Shown here one piece after another: positions 25,876 through 35,276 of a stretch of 56,648 nucleotides of DNA. The stretch spans positions 1 through 56,648 of the forward strand of contig JAPKBR010000024.1 in the NCBI GenBank assembly GCA_028823345.1, in the 5' to 3' direction. Numbering within the stretch: the stretch's first letter is position 1; each line of letters opens with the position of its first letter. Source of the stretch: Planctomycetota bacterium (lineage in GTDB: Bacteria > Planctomycetota > UBA1135 > GCA-002686595). A program made the translations under genes and the position numbers. The notes under the pieces were generated by a model. It was not told the DNA's origin and ran no database searches. It worked only from the letters and a program-made list of their open reading frames with translations.

Positions 25876-25941
25876 GGGACGGGGTGCATGGTAACCCCTG
25901 GGCACTTCGCCGTTCACCAGTACACGCCCCACAGGAACAAG

Positions 25942-25970
25942 TTGCACCAGTGACGCCTAAAGCTCAATCT
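25942..25970 (+). promoter_or_regulatory. Promoter of the 25977 gene
   Basis: TTGCAC (25942-25947), 17-nt spacer, CAATCT (25965-25970), 6 nt before the ATG at 25977. Confidence 0.5.
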
Positions 25971-25976
25971 AGGGGC

Positions 25977-28088
25977 ATGTATTTCCGGGCGAAGGTGTGG
26001 ACCAGAATCATTGTCCTTGGGACGATCGGCGGAGCGTTCTCTTCGTGCGGATCGGGAAATCCGCCACAAGAGGTCAGCGTGGTCATGGACGGGCCCTCTG
26101 AGCAGCCTCAGGGCCAGCCCAAGCCCCCTTGGCCGCGGGGCCTCTCCGCCCGCTTCGAGTTGACCATGCCAGGCCGAACCGAAGGGGTGATCATCGCCGA
26201 TGGGGACCAGGACGGAGAGCTCGAAATCCTCGCCACCTGCCGAGCTGGCAGCGGGGGAGGTGCGGTGCTGCGCTCGTTTGGGGCGGACTTGGAAATCGAG
26301 GTCACGGTTTCCGTGCCGGATTGGCCCCTCGCTCCGGTGGCCATCGGAAGCTCTGCGGGGGGGAAATTTGCACCCATCGCGGTGGCCTCGCGCAGCAGTC
26401 AAGAGGTCTTGATCTTTGATCTCACAAGGCCCGCTGGAGCACAACTGATTCAGCGCATCAAACTCAGCGGCCGCCCGCTCGCCATGGCCGCGGGACCTTA
26501 TCTGTTCCAAAGCCCCGCCAACCCCGCCAGCCACATGGCTACCCTAGCCATAGCAACCCGCACGGGCGACTTGCTTTTGTTCCCGGCCAAGAACGATCCA
26601 AACGCGCCCCTTGAAGCGCCTCTCACCGTGCCCTTGCAGGAAACTCCTACGAGCTTCTTGGCCTTGGAAGCCTCCATGGTATTGGTCGGCTCCATGGGCG
26701 CCGGCGCCGGAGGCGGCGATTCCCTGCGCCGCTACATGGTCAGCGGACCCAATACATTGACCCCTGGCGAGCCGGAAACCCTCGCGGGCATTCCCCGGGA
26801 CTGGCTGTTGACCCCGGCCGCCGAACTGCTGGCCGGCGGAGACCAGAACATCTGGAATCACGATGGTTCCGCATGGAATGATCTGTTCGAGGCCGGTCGT
26901 GCCCCCCTGCGATTGTTGGGACTTGGGGGAGAGCGTTTTGCCAGTGTCTCGGCGGATCTAGGCGTGAGAGTCTTTGGCATGCAGGGCCTAGAGCAGTCAT
27001 TCTACGGAGGCCAAGACACCTGGGACATAGCGGGCGGCGACCTCGATAGGGACGGCTTGACCGATTTGGTATTGGCGAATCGCGGGGCCGAGAGGGTCAG
27101 CGTTTTGTTTTCGAGCGCCCAGGGGTCTTGGCGACGGCCGCGGTCCTTGCCCACAGGAATCGCCCCCCTGGTCCTGGTTGCGGCGGATTTCAGCGGTTCT
27201 GGACAGTCAGATCTGTTGACCGTGGATGCCAGCACGGACGGCCTGAGCTTCTTTCGCAATCAAGCCGGTGAATTTGTTCCCATGGAGCAACCCTCCCCCG
27301 GGCGCGGGATCAGCGCAGGAGTAGCCTCGGATTTCAACGGGGATGGGGCCATGGATTTGGTCACCCGAGCAGCCGGGGAAGTGCGCGTGCAGACCGGGAA
27401 TGGTGAAGGAAAGCTGTCTAGCCCGGTTTCGATTTCAGTCCCTGGGACAGGCCCCCTATTGGCAGGATCAGGAAATCTGTTGGCCGCGGGGACCGCTGGT
27501 TTGTATTTGCTGGCCCCGGGCGAGGTGCCCCAACTCACGCCCCTCGCGGATCCCTGCACGGCCTTGACGGACTTGGGCGACGGGCGAATCCTCGTGGGCA
27601 TTGCAGGAGCGCGCACGGGTCTCGTGGTGCTCGATGGTGCCTTGCAAGAGGAAACATTCCTCGCCCTTCCGGGAAAAGTACTCAGCATTGCTGCGTCCCA
27701 ATTAGACCCAAGCGGTCCAGTTCAAATCCTCGCATTGCTGCAGGGGGCACGGGACAATTCCCCCGGCAAATTGGTGCGCCTGATGCCCGACGCAAGTGGC
27801 GCCTACGCCATGGCCCAAGAGCAACCGGTCGGCCTCCGACCCCACGCCTTGGCCCTTGGAGATATGAATGGGGACGGACGCCAGGAAGTGGTGGTCAGCG
27901 CCCAGAACTCACACCATGTGAACCTGTTCAGTTGGGGCCCGGAAGGTACCTTGACGAGGTTGCCAGATCTGGGAGCGGGGCGTGGGCCATTGGATGTGAC
28001 CTTCATCCCGAGCCCTGACGGAACAACAGGCGCGACCCTGGTCATCGGCTGCAATTTCTCCAACGAGATTTTGCTGATCAGAAACTGA
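25977..28088 (+). CDS. Secreted FG-GAP/VCBS-repeat lipoprotein
   Basis: 703 aa, start fixed by the promoter 6 nt upstream. A lipoprotein signal ends in FSSC (GTIGGAFSSCGSG, Cys near residue 21), so it is probably anchored in a membrane facing the periplasm or outside. Calcium-binding FG-GAP repeats of form D-x-D/N-x-D-G are scattered through the chain: IADGDQDGELEILATC, GGDLDRDGLTDLVLANRG, ADFSGSGQSDLLTVD, SDFNGDGAMDLVT and GDMNGDGRQEVVVSAQ. The repeats should form a beta-propeller of the integrin alpha type. The ligand is unknown. It stands alone, divergent from the 25875 gene. Confidence 0.7.
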   Translation: MYFRAKVWTRIIVLGTIGGAFSSCGSGNPPQEVSVVMDGPSEQPQGQPKPPWPRGLSARFELTMPGRTEGVIIADGDQDGELEILATCRAGSGGGAVLRSFGADLEIEVTVSVPDWPLAPVAIGSSAGGKFAPIAVASRSSQEVLIFDLTRPAGAQLIQRIKLSGRPLAMAAGPYLFQSPANPASHMATLAIATRTGDLLLFPAKNDPNAPLEAPLTVPLQETPTSFLALEASMVLVGSMGAGAGGGDSLRRYMVSGPNTLTPGEPETLAGIPRDWLLTPAAELLAGGDQNIWNHDGSAWNDLFEAGRAPLRLLGLGGERFASVSADLGVRVFGMQGLEQSFYGGQDTWDIAGGDLDRDGLTDLVLANRGAERVSVLFSSAQGSWRRPRSLPTGIAPLVLVAADFSGSGQSDLLTVDASTDGLSFFRNQAGEFVPMEQPSPGRGISAGVASDFNGDGAMDLVTRAAGEVRVQTGNGEGKLSSPVSISVPGTGPLLAGSGNLLAAGTAGLYLLAPGEVPQLTPLADPCTALTDLGDGRILVGIAGARTGLVVLDGALQEETFLALPGKVLSIAASQLDPSGPVQILALLQGARDNSPGKLVRLMPDASGAYAMAQEQPVGLRPHALALGDMNGDGRQEVVVSAQNSHHVNLFSWGPEGTLTRLPDLGAGRGPLDVTFIPSPDGTTGATLVIGCNFSNEILLIRN

Positions 28089-28119
28089 TCTCGATTTCCG
28101 GAACGGCTCCCGCCGAATC

Positions 28120-29802
28120 TCACGGTTGCAGTCGTCCCAACATTTCCACTAGGCCCGCGGCCAAACGCAAGGATGCGCCTGAATTCAAGCTGCCCGGCGT
28201 ACGGTATCCGTAGGGTGCGGCATAGTGTTCGCGAGTGTTCAACAGGACTGCGCTGAACAGAGCACGCACTTCAGCAAGAGGCATACCCCCGGCCTTCGCC
28301 AATTGGGGATCGTGCAAGCACGCCAACCCCATGATCAAGTTCTGGGGCAAGCCCCCCACCGTGCCGTCCTGCACCTGGGGTTTGGGGTCGAAACCGATCA
28401 CGGTCACATCCGACCAGACGCCGCCGTCCAGTTGCTCGCCCTGAAAGTGCGCGCGTGCCGCCACACGCAGCACGGGTGCGACGCGCTTAAGGAGGTCCGG
28501 ATCCAACTCCGCCGCATCCCCCATCAATTCCCAGCAACGCACCTGATCAGCGGCCACATTTCCGCCCCGGGCAAAGCACTCGTGCCACACGGGTAAAAAG
28601 TACTCAACGCCGCTGCGGGTGATGCGTGAGAAGAGCAAGTCGTCGGGAAAGGCGCGCCAGAGGTCCAGACCTCGCGCCCCATAGTGCCCGAACAAATCAT
28701 CAAAGCCCGGGTCGATGTGCTGCCAGTCCCCGGCCCAGGTATGAGCGTAGAGGAATTCCGCCAAGCAATCCTCGAGCACCCCGCGCGCTGCTTGATTGCC
28801 CGTGCGCCGGGACCATGAAGCGAAACCTGCGGCCAAGTCGAGCTTGCGCAACTCGCTTGCGCCGGGATGGGCCTCTCCGCTGGAGGGGGTGAATTTTGCG
28901 GCGAGAGACCCATCGGGCTGGGGCGCGCTGACCAGCAGGGTGCCCATGGCCCGTTCCAAAACCTCAGCCGCCAACTTGCGTTGGTCAGGCCGCGCATGGA
29001 GTTCTCCGTCGGCCACCGCACTGAAAAAGGCCAACTGCCGGGAAACCTCCAAGGGCCCGTCGGAATAACGCTCCGGACCGTCTCGGTCCCAAAAAACCTT
29101 GCGCGGCAGCCCCGTCTGTGGATGGCTGGCCAAGTGCAAGAGATCGTCCAACAGGCCCTCAGCCTGGGAATGCCAAGCCGGGTCAAACTGAGCCGCCCCC
29201 AAGAGCACGTCTGCATAGACGTGATACCAACCGGGCATGTTGTTCAGGGGGGCGCCGGTATCCACATTCCAAGTGCGCGCAGCGAAATGGGTGCCGCCGG
29301 AAGGGTCCGCCCCGAGGGTCGTCCACCAGCCCAAAATATTGGAGAGCTCGGCACGAATGAGCTTGGCCAGGGTCGCTTGGTCAGGTGCGGGAAGCAGGAC
29401 ATCCACTGCGAGTTCGCTCCAGTCCACCGGGGCCACCGGCAACACCAGAGTCAAACGCGGCTCAAGGGGCACACCCGTTGCTGCCGCGTCCGCGCCCACT
29501 GCCCAAGAAAAGTCCCCCTGGACCTCGCGCGTAAATTCTCGCCCAGAACTGTCGCGCACGATCACAGTCGCGGATTCCGAAACCCGTCCGCGCACCACGA
29601 TGCCGTCCACAAGAGGTCCAAAGGCCGCGATTGGTTGCTCGAGACCTGCCTCGGTCACACGCCAAAAAGGTGCGCTCGGCTGGCCCTCCTCAACATGCAC
29701 GGGTGCGGAATTAAGCAGCAGGTTGAAAGCCTCGGGGTGCAAGTCCTGCCCGGGACTCCCAATCCCCATCCCGAGCCCAACGATCATCCAAGTGGCCAAC
29801 AT
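28120..29802 (-). CDS. Secreted protein of unknown function, probably an alpha/alpha-toroid fold
   Basis: 560 aa with a short N-terminal signal (MLATWMIVGLGMGIG). Residues ~20-130 look beta-rich (GIVVRGRVSESATVIVRDSSGREF). From ~140 to the end the sequence is helical and rich in Trp/His/Asp loops (NMPGWYHVYADVLLGAAQF, WAGDWQHIDPGFDDLFGHYG, GLPQNLIMGLACL). That pattern is common in alpha/alpha-barrel glycosidases, lyases and heparinase-like enzymes. No family-defining catalytic motif is clear, so I give no activity. It has its own near-leaderless promoter at 29812-29839. Confidence 0.55.
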   Translation of the reverse strand: MLATWMIVGLGMGIGSPGQDLHPEAFNLLLNSAPVHVEEGQPSAPFWRVTEAGLEQPIAAFGPLVDGIVVRGRVSESATVIVRDSSGREFTREVQGDFSWAVGADAAATGVPLEPRLTLVLPVAPVDWSELAVDVLLPAPDQATLAKLIRAELSNILGWWTTLGADPSGGTHFAARTWNVDTGAPLNNMPGWYHVYADVLLGAAQFDPAWHSQAEGLLDDLLHLASHPQTGLPRKVFWDRDGPERYSDGPLEVSRQLAFFSAVADGELHARPDQRKLAAEVLERAMGTLLVSAPQPDGSLAAKFTPSSGEAHPGASELRKLDLAAGFASWSRRTGNQAARGVLEDCLAEFLYAHTWAGDWQHIDPGFDDLFGHYGARGLDLWRAFPDDLLFSRITRSGVEYFLPVWHECFARGGNVAADQVRCWELMGDAAELDPDLLKRVAPVLRVAARAHFQGEQLDGGVWSDVTVIGFDPKPQVQDGTVGGLPQNLIMGLACLHDPQLAKAGGMPLAEVRALFSAVLLNTREHYAAPYGYRTPGSLNSGASLRLAAGLVEMLGRLQP

Positions 29803-29811
29803 CGTTTTAAG

Positions 29812-29839
29812 AGCGTAGGGGTTTAACCCTGAGACACAA
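29812..29839 (-). promoter_or_regulatory. Promoter of the 28120-29802 gene
   Basis: Minus strand: TTGTGT (29839-29834), 16-nt spacer, TACGCT (29817-29812), 9 nt to the ATG at 29802. Confidence 0.4.
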
Positions 29840-30004
29840 GCGCAAGAGTCATCAGGCCGACAAGAACCGGTGCGAGCAGCTCACGATTCCGCCCACAAGC
29901 CTCCCCGCCTGTGTTACAATGCAGGGCTGTAATGAGGCGTTTGAACACCCAAGACGCTCTCTGGGGGTACTTTTGCTCCCAAAATACTGTATCTACCCGA
30001 ACTT

Positions 30005-31030
30005 ATGAGCACCTACCGCATCGTCGAACTCCTCGGAGACGGGATCAGCACCGAGCTCTCCCAGAGCATCCACAGCCTTGCCAAGTCCCTGCCCTTCAAC
30101 TTGGATTTCCTGGCGGTCGACCTGTCGGACGAGACACGCAAGAAGAACGGCCCCGTGGTCTATGACCTGGCCGAAACCGCCATGCGCGAACTGGGCGTGG
30201 GGCTCAAGTACCCCACCGCCACCACCGACGAATCCCCCAACCGGGTACTGCGCAGCCGCTTGCAGTTCTCGGTGATCCATCGCCCGGTATGCACGATCCC
30301 GGGCATCCAGACGAACTTCTCAAAATCCATCGACATCGATGTGGTGCGCATCGCCACAGGCGGCACCTACGAAGATCCCGGCCGACGCATTGGCCGGGAC
30401 ACGGCAGTCTCCCTGCGAGTGATCGAGCGCGGCCCGGCCCGGCACGCAGCGCGCTTTGCCTTCCGTTTGGCCCAATTACGCGGTAGGAGCGTGGTTTCCA
30501 CCAGCAAGTACACGATTCAACAGGCCACGGACGGGCTCTTCGAGGAGACCGTGGGCCAGGTCGCCGAGGACTACCCCGGCACCGCCTACCGGCGCGAACT
30601 CTTCGATGCCCTCTTGGCTGGCATCATCATGCACCCACAGGACTACTCGATCATCGTCTGCCCCAACGAGTACGGCGACTTCCTTTCGGACTCCGCCTGC
30701 GGCCTGATCGGATCGGTGGGACTTGGGGACAGCGCTTCCTACTCCTTCGACGACTCGGGCAGGGTGGAGACCGCCATGTTCGACCCCTCCGGCGGCACCG
30801 CACCGGACATCGCCGGCCAGGACAAAGCCAACCCCACTGCCGCGATCCTCGCCCTGTGCAACATGTTGCGGCACCTAGGCGAAGTCGATACCTCCCGCGC
30901 CCTGCGTGCGGCGGTCATGGGCGCAATCGGTGAAGGGGCCACCACCGCAGACATCGGTGGAACTCTCTCCTGCTCGGAATTCACCAAAGAGGTCAAACGC
31001 AGGCTAATGAGCTCCCTTCAGACCAGCTGA
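30005..31030 (+). CDS. Divergent isocitrate/isopropylmalate dehydrogenase-family protein
   Basis: 341 aa, single-domain length as in short NAD-type enzymes of the family. These enzymes oxidatively decarboxylate 2R,3S-hydroxy acids. Retained: the substrate Arg set (SPNRVLRSRLQFSVIHRPV, R83 and R93), R115, Tyr122, catalytic-type K168 (STSKYTIQQATDG), metal-binding D225 and D229 (EYGDFLSD) and the nucleotide loop GGTAPDIAGQDKANP. Changed: the usual RENTxG is RIATGG (E and N lost at 116-117), and the His before GSAPDIAG is Gly264. Substrate and cofactor may therefore differ from isocitrate or isopropylmalate. No leu or TCA genes are nearby. The upstream 200 bp contain TGTTACAAT (29912-29920) and TACTGT (29985-29990) as possible -10 boxes. 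Confidence 0.7.
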   Translation: MSTYRIVELLGDGISTELSQSIHSLAKSLPFNLDFLAVDLSDETRKKNGPVVYDLAETAMRELGVGLKYPTATTDESPNRVLRSRLQFSVIHRPVCTIPGIQTNFSKSIDIDVVRIATGGTYEDPGRRIGRDTAVSLRVIERGPARHAARFAFRLAQLRGRSVVSTSKYTIQQATDGLFEETVGQVAEDYPGTAYRRELFDALLAGIIMHPQDYSIIVCPNEYGDFLSDSACGLIGSVGLGDSASYSFDDSGRVETAMFDPSGGTAPDIAGQDKANPTAAILALCNMLRHLGEVDTSRALRAAVMGAIGEGATTADIGGTLSCSEFTKEVKRRLMSSLQTS

Positions 31031-31371
31031 TAGAGCCCGCCCTCTGCTCACGGACGCCCAGTGCCCTGCTGGAAGAATTTTCTCATGGTTTTCCCCAATA
31101 AACCGGTGTTCTCATTCAGGGACTTTTGCATCAATCCCGATATCTCTCTTAGTGCGCACCATTCCCCTGGTACGCGCTGACACGAAGTGAGAACTGGAGG
31201 ACCGTCCCGTTACCTGGGACCCGACAACCGGCGGACCTAATCCCCCGCCCTGCCGACAAACCTCCTCCGAGGCCTATCAATCCCCTGATGGCCTCGATGG
31301 CCCCTACTGGTCTCCCCTGGCCATTGGGGGCCCCCTTCTTTTTGGGGGAGGTCGCCGCACGCGGACTCGGG
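31031..31371. other. Gene-free stretch with several hairpins
   Basis: About 340 bp after the dehydrogenase gene, with no credible coding frame. Visible structure: an imperfect stem near 31153-31177, GTCCC/GGGAC at 31204-31208 and 31216-31220, and GGCCCC/GGGGCC at 31299-31304 and 31327-31332 followed by TTCTTTTT (31336-31343). The last could be the terminator of the dehydrogenase transcript. I do not recognise a known riboswitch. Confidence 0.3.
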
Positions 31372-31377
31372 TACTGT
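31372..31377 (+). promoter_or_regulatory. -10-like element of the flippase gene
   Basis: TACTGT ends 9 nt before the ATG at 31387. No -35 is seen. Confidence 0.3.
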
Positions 31378-31386
31378 ACGCGCCCC

Positions 31387-32625
31387 ATGAGCGCCTTCTC
31401 CCCCACCGAAAACGCTTCGGTCCCCCGCCGTGTCTGGGGTAGCACCGGATGGATGGTTGCGGGGCGCCTGTGGAGTTCAGTTTGCACCCTCGCTGTGCTT
31501 TGGTTGTGCGCTCAAAATTTGGAGATCACAGCCTTCGGACGCCTGACCTTTTACCTGGCGCTCTTTGGGGTGCTCGATGCCCTGGTGGATTTGGGCACGG
31601 GACAAGCGACGGTACAACTTTCATCCCGTGATCCAGACCTCTTGGGCTCCCTGCTGGTGCGCGCCCGGCGCACCCGGTTGGTGGTGGGCCTTGGGGCTGC
31701 GGCGACCTTGGCCCTTGGAGCGTTCCTGATGAACGAGCCGGATGCGGGTTGGATTGCCCTGGCAGGGTTGTATCCCCTAACCCATACCCTGGAGCTTTCC
31801 ACAGTCACCCTGCGCAACCGAATCCAGTGGAAACCCCAGGTGGCCATGCGTTCGATTGCCTCTGGCCTACGTCTTGCTCTGGTGACTGGGGCCATTCTCA
31901 TGGGAGAAACCCGGGCGGGAGTCATATTGGTCTTGATTGCCTCGGCCAGCACCATGGGAAACATTCTGCTGCACCGGGTAGGCAGGCCATTCCTTCCACG
32001 TGGAACCTTTCAGGCCGTTCCCATGGGGCCGTTCTTGCGCCTGGCACTGCCCCTGGGAATCGCGGCCCTGGCCCAGCAGTTGTACTTTTACGTGGACAAC
32101 CTGTTTGTGCGCGCCCATTGGGGCGAGGCCAGCGTAGGTACCTACAACGTGGCGGTGCGCATCATGTCCTGGTCCCTGAGCTTAGCGGTCTATGCTGCGG
32201 CGGCGGCTCTGCCCTGGTTGAGTCGCGCCCACAAGCGCGGAGAATTGGTACCAGCGGCCATGCGCTTGACCCTGCCCCTGACTCTGGGAGCATCCCTGGC
32301 TGTGGCGCTCCTCTGGCCCTTCGCCGGGGACCTGCTGGCCCTCTTCGGCGAGCCATTCCGAGCAGCCGAAGACGCCCTTCGGCTGTTGTTGTTGGGGGTG
32401 ATCTGCGTTCACGCGGGCGCGCCCCTGACCACGGCCCTGGTGGCGGCGGGCCGAACCCCAGCGATCTTGGCCCTGACCCTCAGCGCCCTGCTGATCAACT
32501 TGGGACTCAACTTCCTTTGGGTACCCACCGAAGGCCTCGTGGGCGCGGCCCGGGCAACCCTGATCACCGAGGGTTGGATCGCGGTGGGAGCCGCGCTTAG
32601 TTTGATCCCAAGAGCGCGACGCTAG
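31387..32625 (+). CDS. Polysaccharide flippase (MOP/Wzx-like membrane protein)
   Basis: 412 aa from the ATG at 31387; an upstream ATG at 31288 would add 33 non-membrane residues. About 12 hydrophobic helices are spread evenly through the chain. The opening GWMVAGRLWSSVCTLAVLWL and the segment ALAQQLYFYVDNLFVRAHWG near mid-chain are typical of oligosaccharide/lipid flippases. These move lipid-linked sugar units to the outer face of the cytoplasmic membrane. A GT4 glycosyltransferase starts 30 bp downstream on the same strand, so the two probably serve one surface glycan. Confidence 0.8.
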   Translation: MSAFSPTENASVPRRVWGSTGWMVAGRLWSSVCTLAVLWLCAQNLEITAFGRLTFYLALFGVLDALVDLGTGQATVQLSSRDPDLLGSLLVRARRTRLVVGLGAAATLALGAFLMNEPDAGWIALAGLYPLTHTLELSTVTLRNRIQWKPQVAMRSIASGLRLALVTGAILMGETRAGVILVLIASASTMGNILLHRVGRPFLPRGTFQAVPMGPFLRLALPLGIAALAQQLYFYVDNLFVRAHWGEASVGTYNVAVRIMSWSLSLAVYAAAAALPWLSRAHKRGELVPAAMRLTLPLTLGASLAVALLWPFAGDLLALFGEPFRAAEDALRLLLLGVICVHAGAPLTTALVAAGRTPAILALTLSALLINLGLNFLWVPTEGLVGAARATLITEGWIAVGAALSLIPRARR

Positions 32626-32641
32626 GCCGCCTCTCACCCAG

Positions 32642-32647
32642 TATCCT
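32642..32647 (+). promoter_or_regulatory. -10-like element of the 32656 glycosyltransferase gene
   Basis: TATCCT ends 8 nt before the ATG. Confidence 0.3.
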
Positions 32648-32655
32648 AGCCGCCC

Positions 32656-33825
32656 ATGCGTGTCGGAATTGATTACCGCTCAGCCCTTGTGAATGCAGAG
32701 GGTATTGGCCGCACCAGCCGCGAGCTGGTGCGCGCTCTTGTTGGGCATGGCTTCGGCGGCAACTTGGGCCTCTTCGGTTACACCGCAAAAGGGTCCAAGT
32801 TCAACCGCAAGGAACTTGGCTTGGCAGACTCAAACGCAGAGCTCTGCCGCTTGCGCCTACCCTCACGCTGGGTGCCAAACCTGCTTAAGTGGACCGGCAA
32901 GGGAGTAGACGATCTGGTGGGCGGCTGCGATGTATATCACCACACCCAACCCAATGCCCTGCCCGTCCGCGATGCAATAGAGGTCGTCACGGTCTTCGAC
33001 TGCATTTGGTCCCATGACGCGGAGGGCCCGGAAGGGCCGGGGTACTTGGGTGTGGAAGATGCGAGGCGCATGAAAAGCGCCATCACCGACTTGGTCCAAC
33101 GGGCGCGTATCGTGCTGGTGCCCTGCGAATTCGTGGGTGCCGAAGTTGTGGTCAACCTGGGCGTTTCCCCCGCTCGCGTGCGGGTCACACCCCTGGGCTG
33201 CGACCATGTGCTGGAACACCTGCCCCCAGGTGGGTTCGGCCCACCCGCAAAGCCCTACATCTTGACCGTGGCCCGGGTGGACGCCCGTAAGAACCACTTC
33301 CGCATGCTGCGCGCTTTTGAAGCACTCGTGCGAGAAGGCCTGCCCCATGACTGGGTCATCGCCGGCGCAATTGGTCACGGGCACGAGCTATTCTCCAAGG
33401 CCCTCGCCAACTCCCCCGCCGCCCACCGGGTCCATTGGCGTCGAAAGGTCAATGAGGAGGATCTGGTGCGTCTTTACTCCCAGGCGTCTTTGCTGCTTTG
33501 GGCCAGCCTGAACGAGGGCTTTGGCCTACCACCCTTGGAAGCGATGGCCTGCGGCACTCCGGTGCTCACCAGCCTGGTCACCGCCATGCCCGAAATCTGT
33601 GGCCCGGCCGCGTTCCTAGTGGAGCCCACCGATGAAGAGCGCATCTTTGAGGGCGCCCGACGCCTGTTGACAGAGCCCGACTTGCACGCTGAATACACAG
33701 CCCTAGGACTGAAACGTTCCCGAGAGTTCAGCTGGAAAAACTGCGCCAAGGACACGCTCTTGGCGTATCAAGCAGCAATGGACATGGGCGATGAAGAGCC
33801 GTCCATGCAGCGCTTGTTTGTTTAG
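32656..33825 (+). CDS. GT4-family glycosyltransferase
   Basis: 389 aa, GT-B fold. The N-terminal acceptor half opens with MRVGIDYRSALVNAEGIGR, the usual glycine-rich loop. The donor half has LTVARVDARKNHFRMLRAFEALV, LLLWASLNEGFGLPPLEAMACGTPV and the E-x7-E signature (N-E-G-F-G-L-P-P-L-E). It is predicted cytosolic and peripheral, building a lipid-linked glycan; donor sugar unknown. It follows the flippase by 30 bp. Its stop overlaps the convergent sulfatase stop by 4 bp (33822-33825). Confidence 0.85.
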   Translation: MRVGIDYRSALVNAEGIGRTSRELVRALVGHGFGGNLGLFGYTAKGSKFNRKELGLADSNAELCRLRLPSRWVPNLLKWTGKGVDDLVGGCDVYHHTQPNALPVRDAIEVVTVFDCIWSHDAEGPEGPGYLGVEDARRMKSAITDLVQRARIVLVPCEFVGAEVVVNLGVSPARVRVTPLGCDHVLEHLPPGGFGPPAKPYILTVARVDARKNHFRMLRAFEALVREGLPHDWVIAGAIGHGHELFSKALANSPAAHRVHWRRKVNEEDLVRLYSQASLLLWASLNEGFGLPPLEAMACGTPVLTSLVTAMPEICGPAAFLVEPTDEERIFEGARRLLTEPDLHAEYTALGLKRSREFSWKNCAKDTLLAYQAAMDMGDEEPSMQRLFV

Positions 33826-35276
33826 CGCGTGCGGCCAGCTTCACGCCAGGCGTTGAGTTTCCCGGTGAGGCGCGTGACGATTTCCGGTTGTTCGGACCAG
33901 AGGTTGTCCGATTCCGAAGGATCCAGTTCTAGGTTATAGAGCTGTCCCTTGGGCCCTCCCGCAATGGCCTTGACCTGCTTAGGATTGGTGAAACCTCCGG
34001 AGCCCAATCCAAGGATCAATTTCCAAGGACCTGAACGCACGGCAAAGACACCTGCGCCGGAATGGTGAACCACTTCGCTGCGGGCGGAGGGGCCGGCTTC
34101 TTGGCCGTGCAGAACAGACAGCATGGAGAACGAATCCTCTGCTTCCCCCTCTGCAATGGGCTGCTCTGTCAACTCGGCGAAGGTGGCGAACAGATCGGTT
34201 AAGCAAACCAGGTCCGCACGCACCACTCCGGCTGGAGCTTTCCCCGGCCAACGCACGAGGAAGGGCACCCGGTGGCCGCCTTCGTGGATGTCAGCTTTTT
34301 GGCCGCGCCAGTCTCCGTTGGCCAGGTGCTCAAAGTGCTTCTCGTCAGCTTGCAGCCAATGGGAGCCATTGTCGCTGGTCACAATCAGCAGGGTGTTGCT
34401 GGCCATGCCCGTGCGGTCAAGGGCATCGAGAACAGAGCCTATGACGGAGTCCACTTGATGCACAAAGTCCCCGTACCAACCGGCCGCACTGGATCCGAGG
34501 TGCGGTGCAACCGGGACCCAGGGGGTGTGGGGCGCGGGCAGGGGCATGTAGCAGAAGAAGGGGCGATCGGGGTTGTCCCGGGCGGCGCGTTCAATCCATT
34601 CAACGGCTTGCGATTCCACCCGGGGCAAGACTTCGTGCATACGGAAGTCCGGGGCAGCCGCGCCCTTGCGATAGAACCCGGCGCCTTTTTGACGCCGGTG
34701 CTTTTCTCCAGGTAGCGCTGCGCTGGGCTGCTGCACAATCCCCTCGTCCAGAATCCAAACGTAGGGAGCCATGTCCAAGGACGCGGGAATGCCAAAGTAA
34801 GTGTCGAAGCCACAGCTGATGGGACCCGGTCGCAGGGGCATGCTGAAGTCGGTGGACTTGGCTGAGCCCAAACCCAGATGCCACTTGCCCACGCCAAAAG
34901 TGTGATAGCCCGCGCCCGAAAGCATGGAGGCTAGCGTGCTGCGGCCCTCTTCGATCAACGCGGGAGATTCTCCCCCCAAGACCCAGGCTTTGAGGCGTGT
35001 ACGCCACGCATAACGGCCAGTCAGCAACCCATAGCGAGTCGGGGTGCAAACAGCTGAAGGGGAGTGGGCATCGGTGAAGCGCATGCCCTCTGCTGCCACG
35101 CGATCTATGTTCGGCGTGGGGATTTTCGATGCGGGGTTCATGCAGCCCGCATCCCCCCAGCCCAAATCATCGGCCATGATCAGCACGATGTTGGGCCTTT
35201 GGGCCGGCGCCTCTTGGGCCTGAACCAGAGGACACAGGGCCAGGCCCAGCAGAATGACTACGGTTTTCATGTGCAT
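33822..35276 (-). CDS. Secreted type I sulfatase
   Basis: 484 aa from the ATG at 35276 (GTG 35279 and ATG 35270 are alternatives). A signal peptide covers about residues 1-20. The formylglycine motif is C77-T-P-T-R (SAVCTPTRYGLLTGR), so activation by a formylglycine-generating enzyme is expected. Metal-site residues D36-D37 (LIMADDLGWGD) and SDNGSH are present, as are GKWHLG and GRYAWRTRLK. It resembles arylsulfatase A/N-acetylgalactosamine-sulfatase types that desulfate polysaccharides. The start overlaps the OPT transporter stop (TGATG at 35278-35274), showing translational coupling. Sulfated algal glycans are a plausible target. Confidence 0.92.
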   Translation of the reverse strand: MHMKTVVILLGLALCPLVQAQEAPAQRPNIVLIMADDLGWGDAGCMNPASKIPTPNIDRVAAEGMRFTDAHSPSAVCTPTRYGLLTGRYAWRTRLKAWVLGGESPALIEEGRSTLASMLSGAGYHTFGVGKWHLGLGSAKSTDFSMPLRPGPISCGFDTYFGIPASLDMAPYVWILDEGIVQQPSAALPGEKHRRQKGAGFYRKGAAAPDFRMHEVLPRVESQAVEWIERAARDNPDRPFFCYMPLPAPHTPWVPVAPHLGSSAAGWYGDFVHQVDSVIGSVLDALDRTGMASNTLLIVTSDNGSHWLQADEKHFEHLANGDWRGQKADIHEGGHRVPFLVRWPGKAPAGVVRADLVCLTDLFATFAELTEQPIAEGEAEDSFSMLSVLHGQEAGPSARSEVVHHSGAGVFAVRSGPWKLILGLGSGGFTNPKQVKAIAGGPKGQLYNLELDPSESDNLWSEQPEIVTRLTGKLNAWREAGRTR

